A stretch of 64,000 bases of DNA from Silanimonas sp. (GTDB taxonomy: Bacteria; Pseudomonadota; Gammaproteobacteria; Xanthomonadales; Xanthomonadaceae). This document shows, one piece after another, positions 46,243 through 57,974 of the stretch; position 1 is the stretch's first letter; every line of letters begins with the position of its first letter. The DNA lies in the NCBI RefSeq assembly GCF_027531545.1, contig NZ_JAPZSC010000007.1, positions 1-64,000 on the forward strand, given 5' to 3'. The notes under the pieces were generated by a model that did not search any database, was not told the origin of the DNA, and saw nothing but the letters and a program-made list of their open reading frames with translations. The translations under genes and the position numbers were made by a program.

Positions 46243-48525
46243 ATGACCGCTGCCAACTGCATGACGGGCGCCGCCCCGCGCCGCCTGCCCCTTCCGTTCG
46301 CCCTCGCCGTGGCCTTGGCCACGACGTCCGCCACAGCCCGTGCCGCAGACGCACAGGCGCTTGCCATCGACGGCCGACTCGACGAGGCGGCCTGGGCCGA
46401 CGCCCGCGTCTTCGACCAGTTCGTCATCGTCGAGCCTTGGACGCAGGCCGCGCCCGACCCGGCCCTGGCCACCGAGGCCCGCCTGCTGTCGACGCCGGCG
46501 GGCATCGCCCTCGGTTTCCGCATGAAGCAGCCGGCCGACGTGCCCCTGCTGGCGCCGAAGGTGGCGCGCGACGAGATGACCACCGCGGACCGCGTCAACG
46601 TCTACCTGGATTTCGATGGCGACGGCCGCGCCGCCTACAACTTCACGGTGCTGGCCTCGGGCTCGATCCAGGACAACACGATCACCAACGAGACCCAGTT
46701 CAGCCCGGACTTCGACGGCGATTGGAAACACGCCGTGCACCTCGAGGACGGCGGCTGGAGCGTCGAGATCCTCATCCCGTGGACGACGGCGGCCATGCGC
46801 GGCGCCGATGCGCCGGAGCGCACCATCGGCCTGCACCTCGACCGCGTGGTGGCCAGCCGCAACGAACGCCAGGGTTGGCCGGCGACCTCCTTCTACCGCG
46901 GCCGCTTCGTCTCGGAGTTCGCGAAGGTCGAGATCCCGCAGTACCCGGCCTCGCTGCTGCACGTGTGGCCCTATGCAACGGTGATCCACGACCAACTCGA
47001 CGGCGACACGCGCTGGAAGACCGGTGCCGACCTGTTCTGGAAGCCCTCGGCGAGCTTCCAGCTTTCGGCCGCGCTGAACCCCGATTTCGGCCAAGTCGAA
47101 GCCGACGACCTCGTGGTGAATTTCGAGGCCGTCGAGGTGTTCTTCAGCGACAAGCGGCCGTTCTTCACCGAGAACCAGACCTTCTTCGACCTGCGCACGC
47201 CGGACAGCGGCCAGCTCGTCTACACGCGGCGCATCGGCGGCCCGGCCGACGACGGCCGGGGCGTCTCGGACATCGACCTCGCGCTGAAGGCCAACGGCAG
47301 CTGGGGGCGCTTGGGCTATGGCGTGTTCGGCGCCACCGAGGACGGCGACGCCGGCCGCGACTTCCGCGTGGGGCGCCTGCTCTGGGACGCCAACGAACGC
47401 CTTGGCCTCGGTTGGCTGGGCACGCAGGTGGAGCGTCCCTTCCTCGACCGCACGGCCGACGTGCAGGCCGCCGACCTGCGCTGGCAGGCCGGCGAGTCAC
47501 TGCTGGTGAATGCGCAGGTGATCGGCTCGCGGGTCGAGCAGGCCGGGCGCGAACGCAGCGGCCAAGGCGGCTGGGTTCGCGCGAACTGGAACCCGAACTC
47601 CGCCTGGCGCTACGAGCTGGAGGCCACCCACTTCGGGCAGGGCCTCGACTTCAACGACCTCGGCTTCATGCGCCGCGGCAGCCTCAACGAAGTCGAACTG
47701 ACCGGCGAGTACAACCACACCATCGACGACGCCGGCAGCGCGCTCGCGTCCACCCGCTGGTACGCCGAATTGCAGGCGCGTCGCAGCGACAGCGGCGTGC
47801 GCCTGCCCACGTGGTTGATCCTCGAGCACGGCACCACGTTCCGAAACGGCGACCAGTTCGAGGTCGGCCTGATTCCGCGCAGCGACGGCTTCGACGACCT
47901 GCTCTCGCGTGGCAACGGGTTGGTGTGGCGCTCCGCGCGCGCCGAGGCCTACGCCGGCTGGTACCCCAGTCGCGAAGGCAAGCTGGGCTGGGACTTCAAC
48001 ATCGGCGCGAGGCCGGAAGGCGTGTCCCGCGCGCTGGCCGTCGAGACCGACCTGCAGCTGTACTGGTTCCCGAATGAGCGCGTGAACCTGATGCTCGAGA
48101 TCGAGCCGATGTGGAGCCCCGACTGGCTGATCTGGAAGGGCGGCACGCGCTTCGCCCGCCACAGCCGTCGGCTCGATGCCGCCAACCTCGGCCTGAACTG
48201 GTTCCCGGCGCCGAAGCACGAGATCCGCGTGAAGGCCGAATGGCTGGCCATCCGCGCCCGCGAGGGCCGCCGCTACCAGCTCGGGCCGGACACCCGCCTG
48301 CGGCCGGTCGCGGGCGCCGAGCCGGATTTCGATATCAACAACTTCGGCGTGCAGGTGCGCTACCGCTGGGAGTTCGCGCCGCAGTCGGACGTTTACCTTG
48401 TCTGGTCGCGCGGCGGCTTCCTTCGCGAGGAGCGCAGCGGTGAGTCGACCCTCGACCTTCTGGACGAAGCCCTGGCCCTGCGGGACGCCGACCAGTTCCT
48501 CGCAAAAGTGCGTTACCGCTTCTGA
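46243..48525 (+). CDS. DUF5916-type outer membrane protein with N-terminal CBM9-like domain
   Basis: Signal peptide; AIDGRLDEAAWADARVFDQF; DRVNVYLDFDGDGRAAYNF; beta-barrel-like C-terminus ending KVRYRF. Confidence 0.85.
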   Translation: MTAANCMTGAAPRRLPLPFALAVALATTSATARAADAQALAIDGRLDEAAWADARVFDQFVIVEPWTQAAPDPALATEARLLSTPAGIALGFRMKQPADVPLLAPKVARDEMTTADRVNVYLDFDGDGRAAYNFTVLASGSIQDNTITNETQFSPDFDGDWKHAVHLEDGGWSVEILIPWTTAAMRGADAPERTIGLHLDRVVASRNERQGWPATSFYRGRFVSEFAKVEIPQYPASLLHVWPYATVIHDQLDGDTRWKTGADLFWKPSASFQLSAALNPDFGQVEADDLVVNFEAVEVFFSDKRPFFTENQTFFDLRTPDSGQLVYTRRIGGPADDGRGVSDIDLALKANGSWGRLGYGVFGATEDGDAGRDFRVGRLLWDANERLGLGWLGTQVERPFLDRTADVQAADLRWQAGESLLVNAQVIGSRVEQAGRERSGQGGWVRANWNPNSAWRYELEATHFGQGLDFNDLGFMRRGSLNEVELTGEYNHTIDDAGSALASTRWYAELQARRSDSGVRLPTWLILEHGTTFRNGDQFEVGLIPRSDGFDDLLSRGNGLVWRSARAEAYAGWYPSREGKLGWDFNIGARPEGVSRALAVETDLQLYWFPNERVNLMLEIEPMWSPDWLIWKGGTRFARHSRRLDAANLGLNWFPAPKHEIRVKAEWLAIRAREGRRYQLGPDTRLRPVAGAEPDFDINNFGVQVRYRWEFAPQSDVYLVWSRGGFLREERSGESTLDLLDEALALRDADQFLAKVRYRF

Positions 48526-48619
48526 TCGACGCCCGGCCTTGCGCTAATCTGGCGCGTGAAGTCCCACCCACAAGCCTTTGCCCAGTCTGGATTTTCGGAT
48601 CGCCGACGGAGGTCACCCG

Positions 48620-49774
48620 ATGCGTTACCGGCCCATGCCCGACATCCAGATCAGTGTCGGCGAGGCATTGCCCTTCACGGTCTTCGACCGCACGGGACAG
48701 CCGCTGCTCGTCAAGGGGCATCCGGTGGAAAGCGACCTCATGCTGGCGCGGCTTTACGAGCGCGGCTTGGTGGAGGACGGCGGACCGGGGGCACGCACCG
48801 ATACCCGCGAATCGGAAATCGCGCAGCGCACGCGCTACGCCGCACGTCCTTCGGCGCGTCTGCGCGACGCCGAAGACGAGCTCACCCTGCTGCACCGCGA
48901 CCTGCAGGCCGGCGTTTACCGCGACACACGCAACCGCATCGTCGAGCTGGCCCGCGACCTGCAGGACGCCTGGGAGAACGATCCCGACCAGGCGATGGGC
49001 CTGCTGCAGCTCGAGGCCATCGACCACCGTCTGTCTCGGCGACTGATGCATGCCGCCTTGCTGACCCAGGTCCTGTCGGTGCCCCGCGGCCTCGACGAGT
49101 CCCGGCGACTGGCGCTGATGTGCGCGGCTCTCACCTATGACGTGGCTCTTGCACAGATCAGCGAAACGCTGGCGAACCAGGCGGTCCCCCTCAGCGAAGC
49201 ACAGTGGCGGTCGATCCAGACGCACACGTCGGATGGGATGGAGATGTTGCGGCGTGCCGGCGTCGACGACGAGGTCTGGCTCACTGCGGTGCTCGACCAC
49301 CACGAACGCGTCGACGGCACCGGCTACCCTCGCGGGCTGCGTGGCGAGGATGTTTCGATCGAGGCGCGCATCCTCGGCATCGTCGACATCTACACCGCGA
49401 TGATCCGCCCGCGGGCCTACCGGGACGCACAGCCTTCCCGCGTCGCCCTGCGCGACATCTTCCTCGAGCGCGGTCAGCGCATCGACGAAGGACTGGCGAC
49501 GCTGTTCATCAAGGAACTGGGCGTCTACCCACCCGGGACCATGGTCAAGCTCACCAGTGGAGAAATCGCCGTGGCCGTTCGACGCACCGCCGAGGGCGCC
49601 CACCCGCAGCTTCGCTCCGTGATCGGCAAGGACGGCGCGCCCTTGGCTTACCCGCAGGTTCGGGACAGCCGCATGCCGGAGACCGCGATCGTGGAAATCG
49701 TGCCGGTCTCGCAGTACCGATCGGCCTTGGGTAGCCTCAACGTCCTCTGGGCGCGCGGTGCGACCGCGGGATAA
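48620..49774 (+). CDS. HD-GYP family protein, degenerate at HD residue
   Basis: LDHHERVDGTGYPRGLRGEDVSIEARILGIVDIYTAMI; YDVALAQ where HDIGK is expected. Confidence 0.85.
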   Translation: MRYRPMPDIQISVGEALPFTVFDRTGQPLLVKGHPVESDLMLARLYERGLVEDGGPGARTDTRESEIAQRTRYAARPSARLRDAEDELTLLHRDLQAGVYRDTRNRIVELARDLQDAWENDPDQAMGLLQLEAIDHRLSRRLMHAALLTQVLSVPRGLDESRRLALMCAALTYDVALAQISETLANQAVPLSEAQWRSIQTHTSDGMEMLRRAGVDDEVWLTAVLDHHERVDGTGYPRGLRGEDVSIEARILGIVDIYTAMIRPRAYRDAQPSRVALRDIFLERGQRIDEGLATLFIKELGVYPPGTMVKLTSGEIAVAVRRTAEGAHPQLRSVIGKDGAPLAYPQVRDSRMPETAIVEIVPVSQYRSALGSLNVLWARGATAG

Positions 49775-49782
49775 GGACGACG

Positions 49783-50283
49783 ATGGACATGACGGTGTGG
49801 CTGTACGTGCTTGCGGGCGCGTTGATCGTGATCGGGCTGCTGGGCACCTTCCTGCCCGCCCTGCCCGGCATGCCGCTGATTTTCGGCGGCATGCTGCTGG
49901 CGGCGTGGGTCGGTGATTTCCAGATCATCGGCGGCTGGGTGCTGCTGGTGCTTGGCCTGATGTCGCTGTTCGCGCTGGGCATCGACTTCCTCGCCTCGAC
50001 GCTCGGCGTCAAGAAGGTGGGCGCCTCGAACAAGGCGGCCATCGGCGCGGCGCTCGGCACGATCGCCGGGCTGCCCTTCGCGATCCCCGGCCTGCTGATC
50101 GGCCCCTTCGTCGGCGCCGTGGCCGGCGAGCTGATCCACCGGCAGGCTTACGACCGCGCCAACGTAGGCGAAGCCGCGAAGATCGGCCTCGCCACCTGGC
50201 TGGCGATGGCCATCGGCGCTGCGCTGAAACTGGCGGTGGCGTTCACCATGCTCGGCATTTTCGCGCTGGCGATCTGGCTGTAA
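49783..50283 (+). CDS. DUF456 family membrane protein
   Basis: GLLGTFLPALPGMPLIFGGMLLAAW; GAALGTIAGLPFAIPGLLIGPFVGAVAGEL. Confidence 0.85.
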   Translation: MDMTVWLYVLAGALIVIGLLGTFLPALPGMPLIFGGMLLAAWVGDFQIIGGWVLLVLGLMSLFALGIDFLASTLGVKKVGASNKAAIGAALGTIAGLPFAIPGLLIGPFVGAVAGELIHRQAYDRANVGEAAKIGLATWLAMAIGAALKLAVAFTMLGIFALAIWL

Positions 50284-50337
50284 TCGCCGGCCGTCGGGGC
50301 GCGGCAAATGCCGCGCCCTCCCAGCGCTCGCGCCGAC

Positions 50338-52853
50338 TCACAGTTCGCGCAGAGTCACCGAGGGCGGGGCATCGAGGATGCGCCGCGTGGCCCAAAGGCC
50401 AGCCAGCAGTGCCACGACCACGCCGACCAGCGCACCGGTGGCGGCAAGGCGCGGGTCGGGCGTCCACGGCAGATCCAGCACCTGCAGCGCGATGACCCCA
50501 GCCAGCACCGTCGAGGCGATGGCGGCGACGAGCCCGGAGATCAGCCCCAACGCGGCGAACTCACCCGCCTGCGCAAGGCGCAACTGGCGGCGACTGCCGC
50601 CCAGCACGCGCATCACCGCGCCCTCGCGCAGGCGTTCGTCCTGGCTGGCGCCGACGGCGGCCAGCAGGACCAAGGCACCCGCGAGGAGCGCGACGAGGAA
50701 GACGGCCTCGACCACGGTCGACACCTGATCGACGGTGCTGCGCACCTGCTTGAGGATGGCGTCGACGTCGATCACCGAGAGGTTCGCGAAGCGGTCCAGC
50801 AGCGCCCGGGTGAAGCCATCGCGGCCCGGCGGCAGATGGATCGCGGTGATCGCGCTGCCCTGCAGGCCTTCCAGCGCGCCCGGTGAGACCAGCACGAAGA
50901 AATTCGGGCGCACGCTCTCCCACTTCACCTCGCGGATCGACGTGACCTCGCCCTCGAGGCGCGTGCCAGCGATGTCGAAGACGACGCGATCACCCAGCGT
51001 CCAGCCCAGCGAGGCCGCGAGGCCCTGCTCCACGGAGAACTCGGCGGGCGCATCGGCGGCCATCGACGCGTCCCAGAACCGGCCTTCGAGGATCGTGTTG
51101 CTGTCGTCGAGGGTGTCGGCGGTGCTCAGGTTGAACTCGCGCTCGGCGAGGCGGCGGGCTCGCCCGTTGCCCTCCGGCAGGGCCTGGGCGTTCATCGGCG
51201 CGCCGTTCTTCTCGATCCAACGGCCGCGGATCATCGGGAAGATTTCCGGGTTCGTGATGCCCTCGCTTTCGAGGAAGGCGCGCAAGGGTTCGATCTGCGC
51301 CGGCTGCACGTTGACGATGAAGCGGTTTGGCGCATCGGCCGGAAGCGCCTCGCGCCAGCGTTCCAGCAGGTCGGTGCGCACGAAAACGAGCAGCAGAAGC
51401 GCCATCAGGCCCAGGCCCAGGGCACTGACCTGGGCCACGGTCGTGGACGCACGGCGGCTGATGTTGGCGAGGCCATAGCGCCAAGGCCCGCGCAAACGCG
51501 GCCGCAGCAGGTCAACGCCGCGAACCAGCGCGTAGCCGAGTGCGGCGAGGATGGCGAAGGTGATGACGAGGCCACCCAGCATCGCACCCGCGAGCTCCGG
51601 CGACTTCGCCTGCCACCACAGCAGCGCACCGAATCCGCCCAGGGCCAGCGCCGTCAGCGCCAGCGCGCTCGGCGAGCGCACGTCGAGGTCACGGCGCAGC
51701 ACGCGCAGGGCCGGAACACCGCGCAGCGCCAACACCGGCGGAACGGCGAAAGCCAGCAGCACGACGAGGCCCACGGCGTAGCCGCTGAGCACCGGAACGA
51801 GGCTGGCCGAGGGCACGGCGATGCCGAGCGCGCTGCCCAGCCACTCGCCGATCGCGAACGACAGTGCCCAAGCCAAGGCCACGCCGAGCGTGCTGCCGAG
51901 CAGGCCCAGCAGCATCAGCGCGCCCACCTGCACGATCACGATGGTGCGCTGGCTGGCCCCGAGGCAGCGCATCACCGCGCAGGCATCGAGATGCCGCGCA
52001 CTGTGTCGTCGTGCGGCCATGGCCACGGCGATCGCGGCGAGGATCACCGACACCAGCGTCGCCAACCCGAGGAAACGTCCGGCGCGATCAAGCGCGCGGC
52101 GCACTTCCGGCCGCCCCTCGGAGGCGGTCTCCAGCCGCTGCCCGCGGCCGAGCGCATCGCGCGCCTCGGCGCTGAAGGTCTCGACGGCATCCGGCGTTCC
52201 GGCCACGACGAGCCGGTAGGCGATGCGGCTGCCCGGCTGCACCAGGCCTGTCTCGGGAAGATCGTCGAGGTTCATGACGACCTTGGGCGCGACGTTGAAG
52301 TAGTCGAGCGCGCCGTCGGGCTCCTGCTCGATGAGCGCGGCAAGGCGCAGCGTCGATTCGCCGAGGGTGATGGGGTCACCGAGCTTCGCGCCGAGGGTGT
52401 TCGCCCCGGCGCGGGTCATCCAGACCACGCCGGCCGGCGGGCCTTCGGCGAGTTCGCGGCGGCCCGCGTCGTCGCTGATGACGAAGCTGCCGCGCAGCGG
52501 GAACTCGCGACCCACGGCGCGCAGTTCGCCGAGGCGGAAGCGGTCGGCCACGCGCAGCATGCTGGGGAACTCGACGGTGTCGACGGCCTTCAGGCCCGGT
52601 CGATCCGCCAACGCACGCAGCTCGGGCGCGAGCGGGGCATCCGCACGCAGGACGGCATCCCCGCCCAGCAGTCGGTTGGCCTCGAGGGCCAACGCACGCT
52701 CGGCACGGTCGGTGAGGAAGCTGATGGTGGTGACGGAAGCGACCGCCAGTGCGAGGGCCGCGATCAACAGGCGCACCTCGCCGGCCGCGAGATCGCGCAG
52801 GGCTTGGCGCCACGCCAAGCGCCACGGGCTCCCCGCGCGTGCCGTCGCGGTGC

Positions 52854-52857
<4 letters not shown>
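50338..52857 (-). CDS. ABC transporter permease, FtsX/YbbP type
   Basis: Four-plus-four TM MacB/FtsX-like layout; ARRHSARHLDACAVMRCLGASQRTI; adjacent to ATPase and tesA. Confidence 0.88.
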
Positions 52858-53579
<722 letters not shown>

Positions 53580-53622
53580 AGTTCAACGCGCACTGTGCGC
53601 GCAACAGGCTCTACAGGGCGTC

Positions 53623-54345
53623 ATGGTGCTGCGCGCGTTGCTGCTCGGCATGGGCCTTTCGGCAGGGCTCACCGCCTGCGGGCAAATCGACGACGGCGCA
53701 ACGCCCGAGGCGCCCCTGCGGGCCGCGGCCACTTTGGCGCCAGCCCCCGCGCCCCCGGCCGGCACGACGGAAAGCGTCGACGCCACGACCGAGGCACGCA
53801 CGGTGCTGGTGATGGGCGATTCGCTCTCCGCCGCCTACAACCTTGCGGCGGAACAGGGCTGGGTGGCACTGCTCGACACGCGGCTGCGCACCGAGGCCCC
53901 GGGCTTCCGGATGGTCAACGCCTCGATCAGCGGCGAGACGACTGCCGGTGGTGCGTCGCGGATCGATGCCGCGCTGGCGGAGCATCGCCCCGCCCTCGTG
54001 GTGATCGAACTCGGCGCCAATGACGGGTTGCGCGGCCTGCCGCTCGAGGAATCGCGCGCGAACCTGGAACGCATGGTCAAGGCCTCGAAGGCGTCGGGCG
54101 CTGAGGTTCTCGTGGTGGGCATGCGGCTGCCACCGAATTACGGCGCGGACTACACCGAGGGCTTCTTCGCCATGTTCGGCGAGATCGCGCAGGCCGAGGG
54201 CGCGGCCCACCTGCCCTTCCTGCTCGAGCCGATCGCCTTCGACGAAGCGGCGTTCCAGGGCGATCGCCTGCATCCGACCGCCGAGGCGCAGCCGGTGCTG
54301 GCCGACCACGTCTGGGCCGCACTGCGGCCGATGCTCGCCGACTGA
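53623..54345 (+). CDS. tesA: Arylesterase/lysophospholipase TesA (SGNH hydrolase)
   Basis: VLVMGDSLSAAYNL; NASISGETTAGG; ELGANDGLRGLP; DRLHPTAEAQ; divergent from ybbA-ybbP. Confidence 0.92.
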   Translation: MVLRALLLGMGLSAGLTACGQIDDGATPEAPLRAAATLAPAPAPPAGTTESVDATTEARTVLVMGDSLSAAYNLAAEQGWVALLDTRLRTEAPGFRMVNASISGETTAGGASRIDAALAEHRPALVVIELGANDGLRGLPLEESRANLERMVKASKASGAEVLVVGMRLPPNYGADYTEGFFAMFGEIAQAEGAAHLPFLLEPIAFDEAAFQGDRLHPTAEAQPVLADHVWAALRPMLAD

Positions 54346-54447
54346 CGCGACTCGCCCCGCGCCCAGCGAGGCGTGAATACGTATGCAGTGCTGGGTTTTC
54401 CCGGCGTGACGGGCTAGCGTTCCCGGACTTCGGTTCGGGGGAAACGA

Positions 54448-55899
54448 ATGGGCGCCGGCGCCATCCAGTGGGGAATCTTCATCGGCCTGACGGCCGCGAT
54501 CGCACTGCTCACCTGGTGGCGCTGCCGTCAGGAAGTGCCCTCGACCGACGCTTCAAAGGAGGTCTTCCTCGCCGGCGGCACGCTCACCTGGCCCTTCATC
54601 GCCGGCTCGCTGCTGCTCACCAACATCAGCGCCGAGCAGATCGTCGGCATGAACGGCACGCAGGTGATGTTGACGGCCTGGTGGGAGATCGGCGCGGCGG
54701 TGGGCCTCGTCATCCTCGCCCACGTGCTGGTGCCGATGTACTACCGGTACGGCTGCACCACGACCACCGAGCTGCTCGAAAAGCGTCTCGGCGACGCCAG
54801 CATCCGCACGGCGGTGTCGATCCTCTTCCTGCTGGGCTATCTCTTCATCCTGCTGCCCGTCGTGCTGTACACCGGCGCGGTGTTCCTGAAGTCGATGTTC
54901 GCGCTCGAGGCGTCGATCCTCGCCATCGCCATCGTCTACGCGCTGGCGGGCCTGGCCTACGCGGCCTTCGGCGGCCTGCGCGCCATCGCCATTTCCGACA
55001 CCTACAACGGCGTGATGCTGGGCGCCATGGGACTGTTGGTGACCTTCTTCGCGTTCAAGGCCATCGACTTCGACCTCTCGGGCATCCCGGCGGAGCGCCT
55101 CACGCTCATCGGCGGGCCGGAATCCGACATCCCGTGGCCGACCCTGCTCACCGGCATGGTGTTCATCCACCTGTTCTACTGGGGCACGAACATGGTGATC
55201 GCGCAGCGCGCGCTGGCCGCGCCCACCATGCGCGAGGCTCAGAAAGGCATCTACGCCGCCGCCGCGATCAAGCTGCTGATGCCGCTGATCGTCGTCGTGC
55301 CGGGCGTCCTCGCGTACAAGCTCTACGGCGATGTCGGCGACGTGACCTATGGCCGCCTCGTGGCCGACGTGCTGCCGCCGTGGCTGGCCGGCGCCTTCGC
55401 CGCGATGATCTTCGGGGCCGTGCTGTCGAGCTTCAATTCCTGCCTGAACTCAGCCGCGGCGCTCTATGCCATGGACCTGCACGTGAAGTACGTGAACCCG
55501 CAGGCCGACGTGCGGCGGATCGGGCAGCGCGTGGCAATCGCCTTCACGATCGGCGGCGTCGCGCTGGTGCCGCTCTACCAGAACGCCGAAAGCATCGTCG
55601 CGACGATGCAGAAGATGAACGGGCTGTACTCGATGCCCGTGCTGGCCGCCTTCCTCGTGGCCGTGGTGGGGCGCCGGGTGCTGTCGATCGCGCTGCGCGC
55701 GGGCCTGCTGTTCGGCGTGGGGCTGTATGCGGTGTTCACCTTCGCCTGGCAGCCCTTCGGCCTGCACTACATCCACCTGATGGCGATCACCCTCGCCAGC
55801 ACGATCGCGATGATCTACGCGCTCGACCGCGTGCTGCCGGGCTCGGCGCCGTCGGCGTCCAGCGAGGGCCAGGCGGAGGCGTCCAGCGCCTCGCGGTAA
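54448..55899 (+). CDS. Sodium/solute symporter (SSS family)
   Basis: NISAEQIVGMNGTQVMLTAWWEIGAAVGLVILAHVLVPMYYRYG. Confidence 0.88.
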   Translation: MGAGAIQWGIFIGLTAAIALLTWWRCRQEVPSTDASKEVFLAGGTLTWPFIAGSLLLTNISAEQIVGMNGTQVMLTAWWEIGAAVGLVILAHVLVPMYYRYGCTTTTELLEKRLGDASIRTAVSILFLLGYLFILLPVVLYTGAVFLKSMFALEASILAIAIVYALAGLAYAAFGGLRAIAISDTYNGVMLGAMGLLVTFFAFKAIDFDLSGIPAERLTLIGGPESDIPWPTLLTGMVFIHLFYWGTNMVIAQRALAAPTMREAQKGIYAAAAIKLLMPLIVVVPGVLAYKLYGDVGDVTYGRLVADVLPPWLAGAFAAMIFGAVLSSFNSCLNSAAALYAMDLHVKYVNPQADVRRIGQRVAIAFTIGGVALVPLYQNAESIVATMQKMNGLYSMPVLAAFLVAVVGRRVLSIALRAGLLFGVGLYAVFTFAWQPFGLHYIHLMAITLASTIAMIYALDRVLPGSAPSASSEGQAEASSASR

Positions 55900-56606
55900 C
55901 CGTGCCAGGCCGCGTAGGCCAGCCACGGCATCACGATCCCCAGCCCGACGAAGGCCGTGGCGATGCCCACGGCGGTGAGCAGGGCAATCAGCGCGGCCCA
56001 CACCAGCGCAGTGCCCTTGTTGCGCAGCACCGCATTCAAGCTGGAGATGCCGGCCGTGACCATGTCCACGTCGCGGTCGGCGATCATCGGCAGCGAGAAT
56101 GCCGCGATGGCGAACGTGGCCACCGCGAACACCGAGCCGAACAGCGAACCCAGCGCGAGGAACTCCAGCAGCGAGGCAAGGCTGCCGTCCTCGATCGGCA
56201 CGAAGGCGTTCACCAGCATGCCGGCGCGCGACCACAGCAGCAGGATGACCATCTGCACGAGGGCAAACACGCCGGCCTGCCCGACCACGCGGCGCATCAG
56301 CGCGAGGCAGTCCTTGAGTCGTGGCACCTCGCCGCGCTCGAGGGCTCGGCTGACCGCGTAGAGCCCGACGCCGATCAGCGGCGCCACGAACACGAAGCCC
56401 GACAGAAGGGCCGCCAACAGCGCGAAGCGGCCGAGCTGCCAGGCCATCGCCGCCACGGCCAGACTGACCACGACGACGATGGCGCCAAAGACCGACGTGA
56501 GCACGGGGGCGCGCACGAGATCGCGCCAGCCTGCGGCCAGCCAACGCAGCGGCGCGGACAGCGGCAGGTCGCGGCAAGGCACGACGAAAGGCGCGGCCTC
56601 GTTCAT
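55815..56606 (-). CDS. DUF2189-like integral membrane protein
   Basis: LRWLAAGWRDLVRAPVLTSVFGAIVVVVS; GLYAVSRALERGEVPRL. Confidence 0.8.
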   Translation of the reverse strand: MNEAAPFVVPCRDLPLSAPLRWLAAGWRDLVRAPVLTSVFGAIVVVVSLAVAAMAWQLGRFALLAALLSGFVFVAPLIGVGLYAVSRALERGEVPRLKDCLALMRRVVGQAGVFALVQMVILLLWSRAGMLVNAFVPIEDGSLASLLEFLALGSLFGSVFAVATFAIAAFSLPMIADRDVDMVTAGISSLNAVLRNKGTALVWAALIALLTAVGIATAFVGLGIVMPWLAYAAWHGYREALDASAWPSLDADGAEPGSTRSSA

Positions 56607-56896
56607 GCGCGCAGTCCGTTGAACTCGGGATGGCGGCGCATCCACGCGTCGACGTAGGGGCAGACCGGCTCGACGCGCAGTCCTTGCGCCCCGGCCCACT
56701 CGAGGGCCGCCCGCGTGAGCGCGCTGGCCACGCCGCGGCCCTCGATCGCGCGTTCGACGACCACCGAAGGAATCACCATCACCGACCGGCCCTCGACTTC
56801 GCGACGCATGTAGCGCAGTTCGCCGCGATGCCCCTCGAGCCGGGCTTCGAAGCGACCTTCGGCATCCCGGTGGAGGATTTCCGGCGGCGCAGCCAT
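56603..56896 (-). CDS. Small GNAT-like N-acetyltransferase
   Basis: LRYMRREVEGRSVMVIPSVVVERAIEGRGVASALTRAALEWAGAQGLRVEPVCPYV. Confidence 0.85.
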   Translation of the reverse strand: MAAPPEILHRDAEGRFEARLEGHRGELRYMRREVEGRSVMVIPSVVVERAIEGRGVASALTRAALEWAGAQGLRVEPVCPYVDAWMRRHPEFNGLRA

Positions 56897-56903
56897 GGGC
56901 GCC

Positions 56904-57482
56904 TCAGTACTCGACCGAGACGGACATCAGCCGCAGCCGGCCGGGAAAGCCGCCCTGCTCGCCCCCGAGACGCTGTGCTTCGATGTACCACCACGCTCCG
57001 TCGCTCCAGCCGTTGCCCGGAGGGATCGTCACCGACGAAGCCAGCACGGTGCTGGTGTTCTCCGGCGCCGCTCGCGTGGCCGTGCCGCGGGCGCCGTAGG
57101 TCTCGAAGCTGTTGCCGCTGTTGAAGGTCATCGGCGTCACGCTGAAGCCCAAGGTGCCACTCTCGTCCGAGACGACCTGGTAGGCGTAGGTCACGCGAAC
57201 CCGCCCACCGGCGTAGTCCTTCGGCTTGCGCAGGGTGAACGTGACCGTGCCGTTGGCCCCCAGCCAGTCGAGCCCGCGCGCATGCATGGCGAATGCCGAT
57301 TCCGGGCTGCGCGACAGCGCATTCGCCGGGATGCTGATCTGGTGGGCGTAGCGCGCGAGGCCCGGTGCGATCGCCGCGGCCGAGGGGCGGGCACCGGACA
57401 CGGTTGCCATCGATGGAACGGAAACGATGGCCAAGACCACCGCAACGACAACGCGCACGAACGACGGGGATGTCCTGACCAT
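56904..57482 (-). CDS. Secreted hypothetical protein
   Basis: 192 aa with signal-peptide-like N-terminus; no family recognised. Confidence 0.65.
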   Translation of the reverse strand: MVRTSPSFVRVVVAVVLAIVSVPSMATVSGARPSAAAIAPGLARYAHQISIPANALSRSPESAFAMHARGLDWLGANGTVTFTLRKPKDYAGGRVRVTYAYQVVSDESGTLGFSVTPMTFNSGNSFETYGARGTATRAAPENTSTVLASSVTIPPGNGWSDGAWWYIEAQRLGGEQGGFPGRLRLMSVSVEY

Positions 57483-57578
57483 GTCGGCACTCCGGGGGAA
57501 GGCTGCGACACCGCAGCCCGGCTATTGAACACCCATCCTCGCGCTTATGCTGCCGGCCTGCCCTGAACCCTACCGTCC

Positions 57579-57974
57579 ATGCCGCCACGCCGTCGCGCCG
57601 CCCCGCTCGTCCTCGCCCTCGCCGCGCTCGGCATGGCGCTGTGCAGCCTGCCCCATGCCCTCGGGGCGTGGCCGCATTTCCGCGAGGGTTTGGTGGCGCT
57701 TGGGGCGGAGCCGCACCTCATCGGCGCCATCGGCAGCGCCTGGGCCTTCGGCACGGTGATGATGCTGGCCAGTGGCGCCATCGTCGGCGCGCAGGCTTGG
57801 CGGGCGTGGCGCGACCAGCCGCTGCACGCGGCGACACTGCTACCCCTCAGCCTCGCTTGGGCGAGCTACGGCCTCGTGGCCTTCGCGCTCCGCGACTTCA
57901 ACACCCACTACCTCGCCTTCGTGGCCTGCGGTGCGGCCTTACTCGTCGCGCTCGCCCTGCCGCGGGTCCGCTGA
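57579..57974 (+). CDS. Hypothetical membrane protein, 131 aa
   Basis: Four hydrophobic segments. Confidence 0.55.
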   Translation: MPPRRRAAPLVLALAALGMALCSLPHALGAWPHFREGLVALGAEPHLIGAIGSAWAFGTVMMLASGAIVGAQAWRAWRDQPLHAATLLPLSLAWASYGLVAFALRDFNTHYLAFVACGAALLVALALPRVR

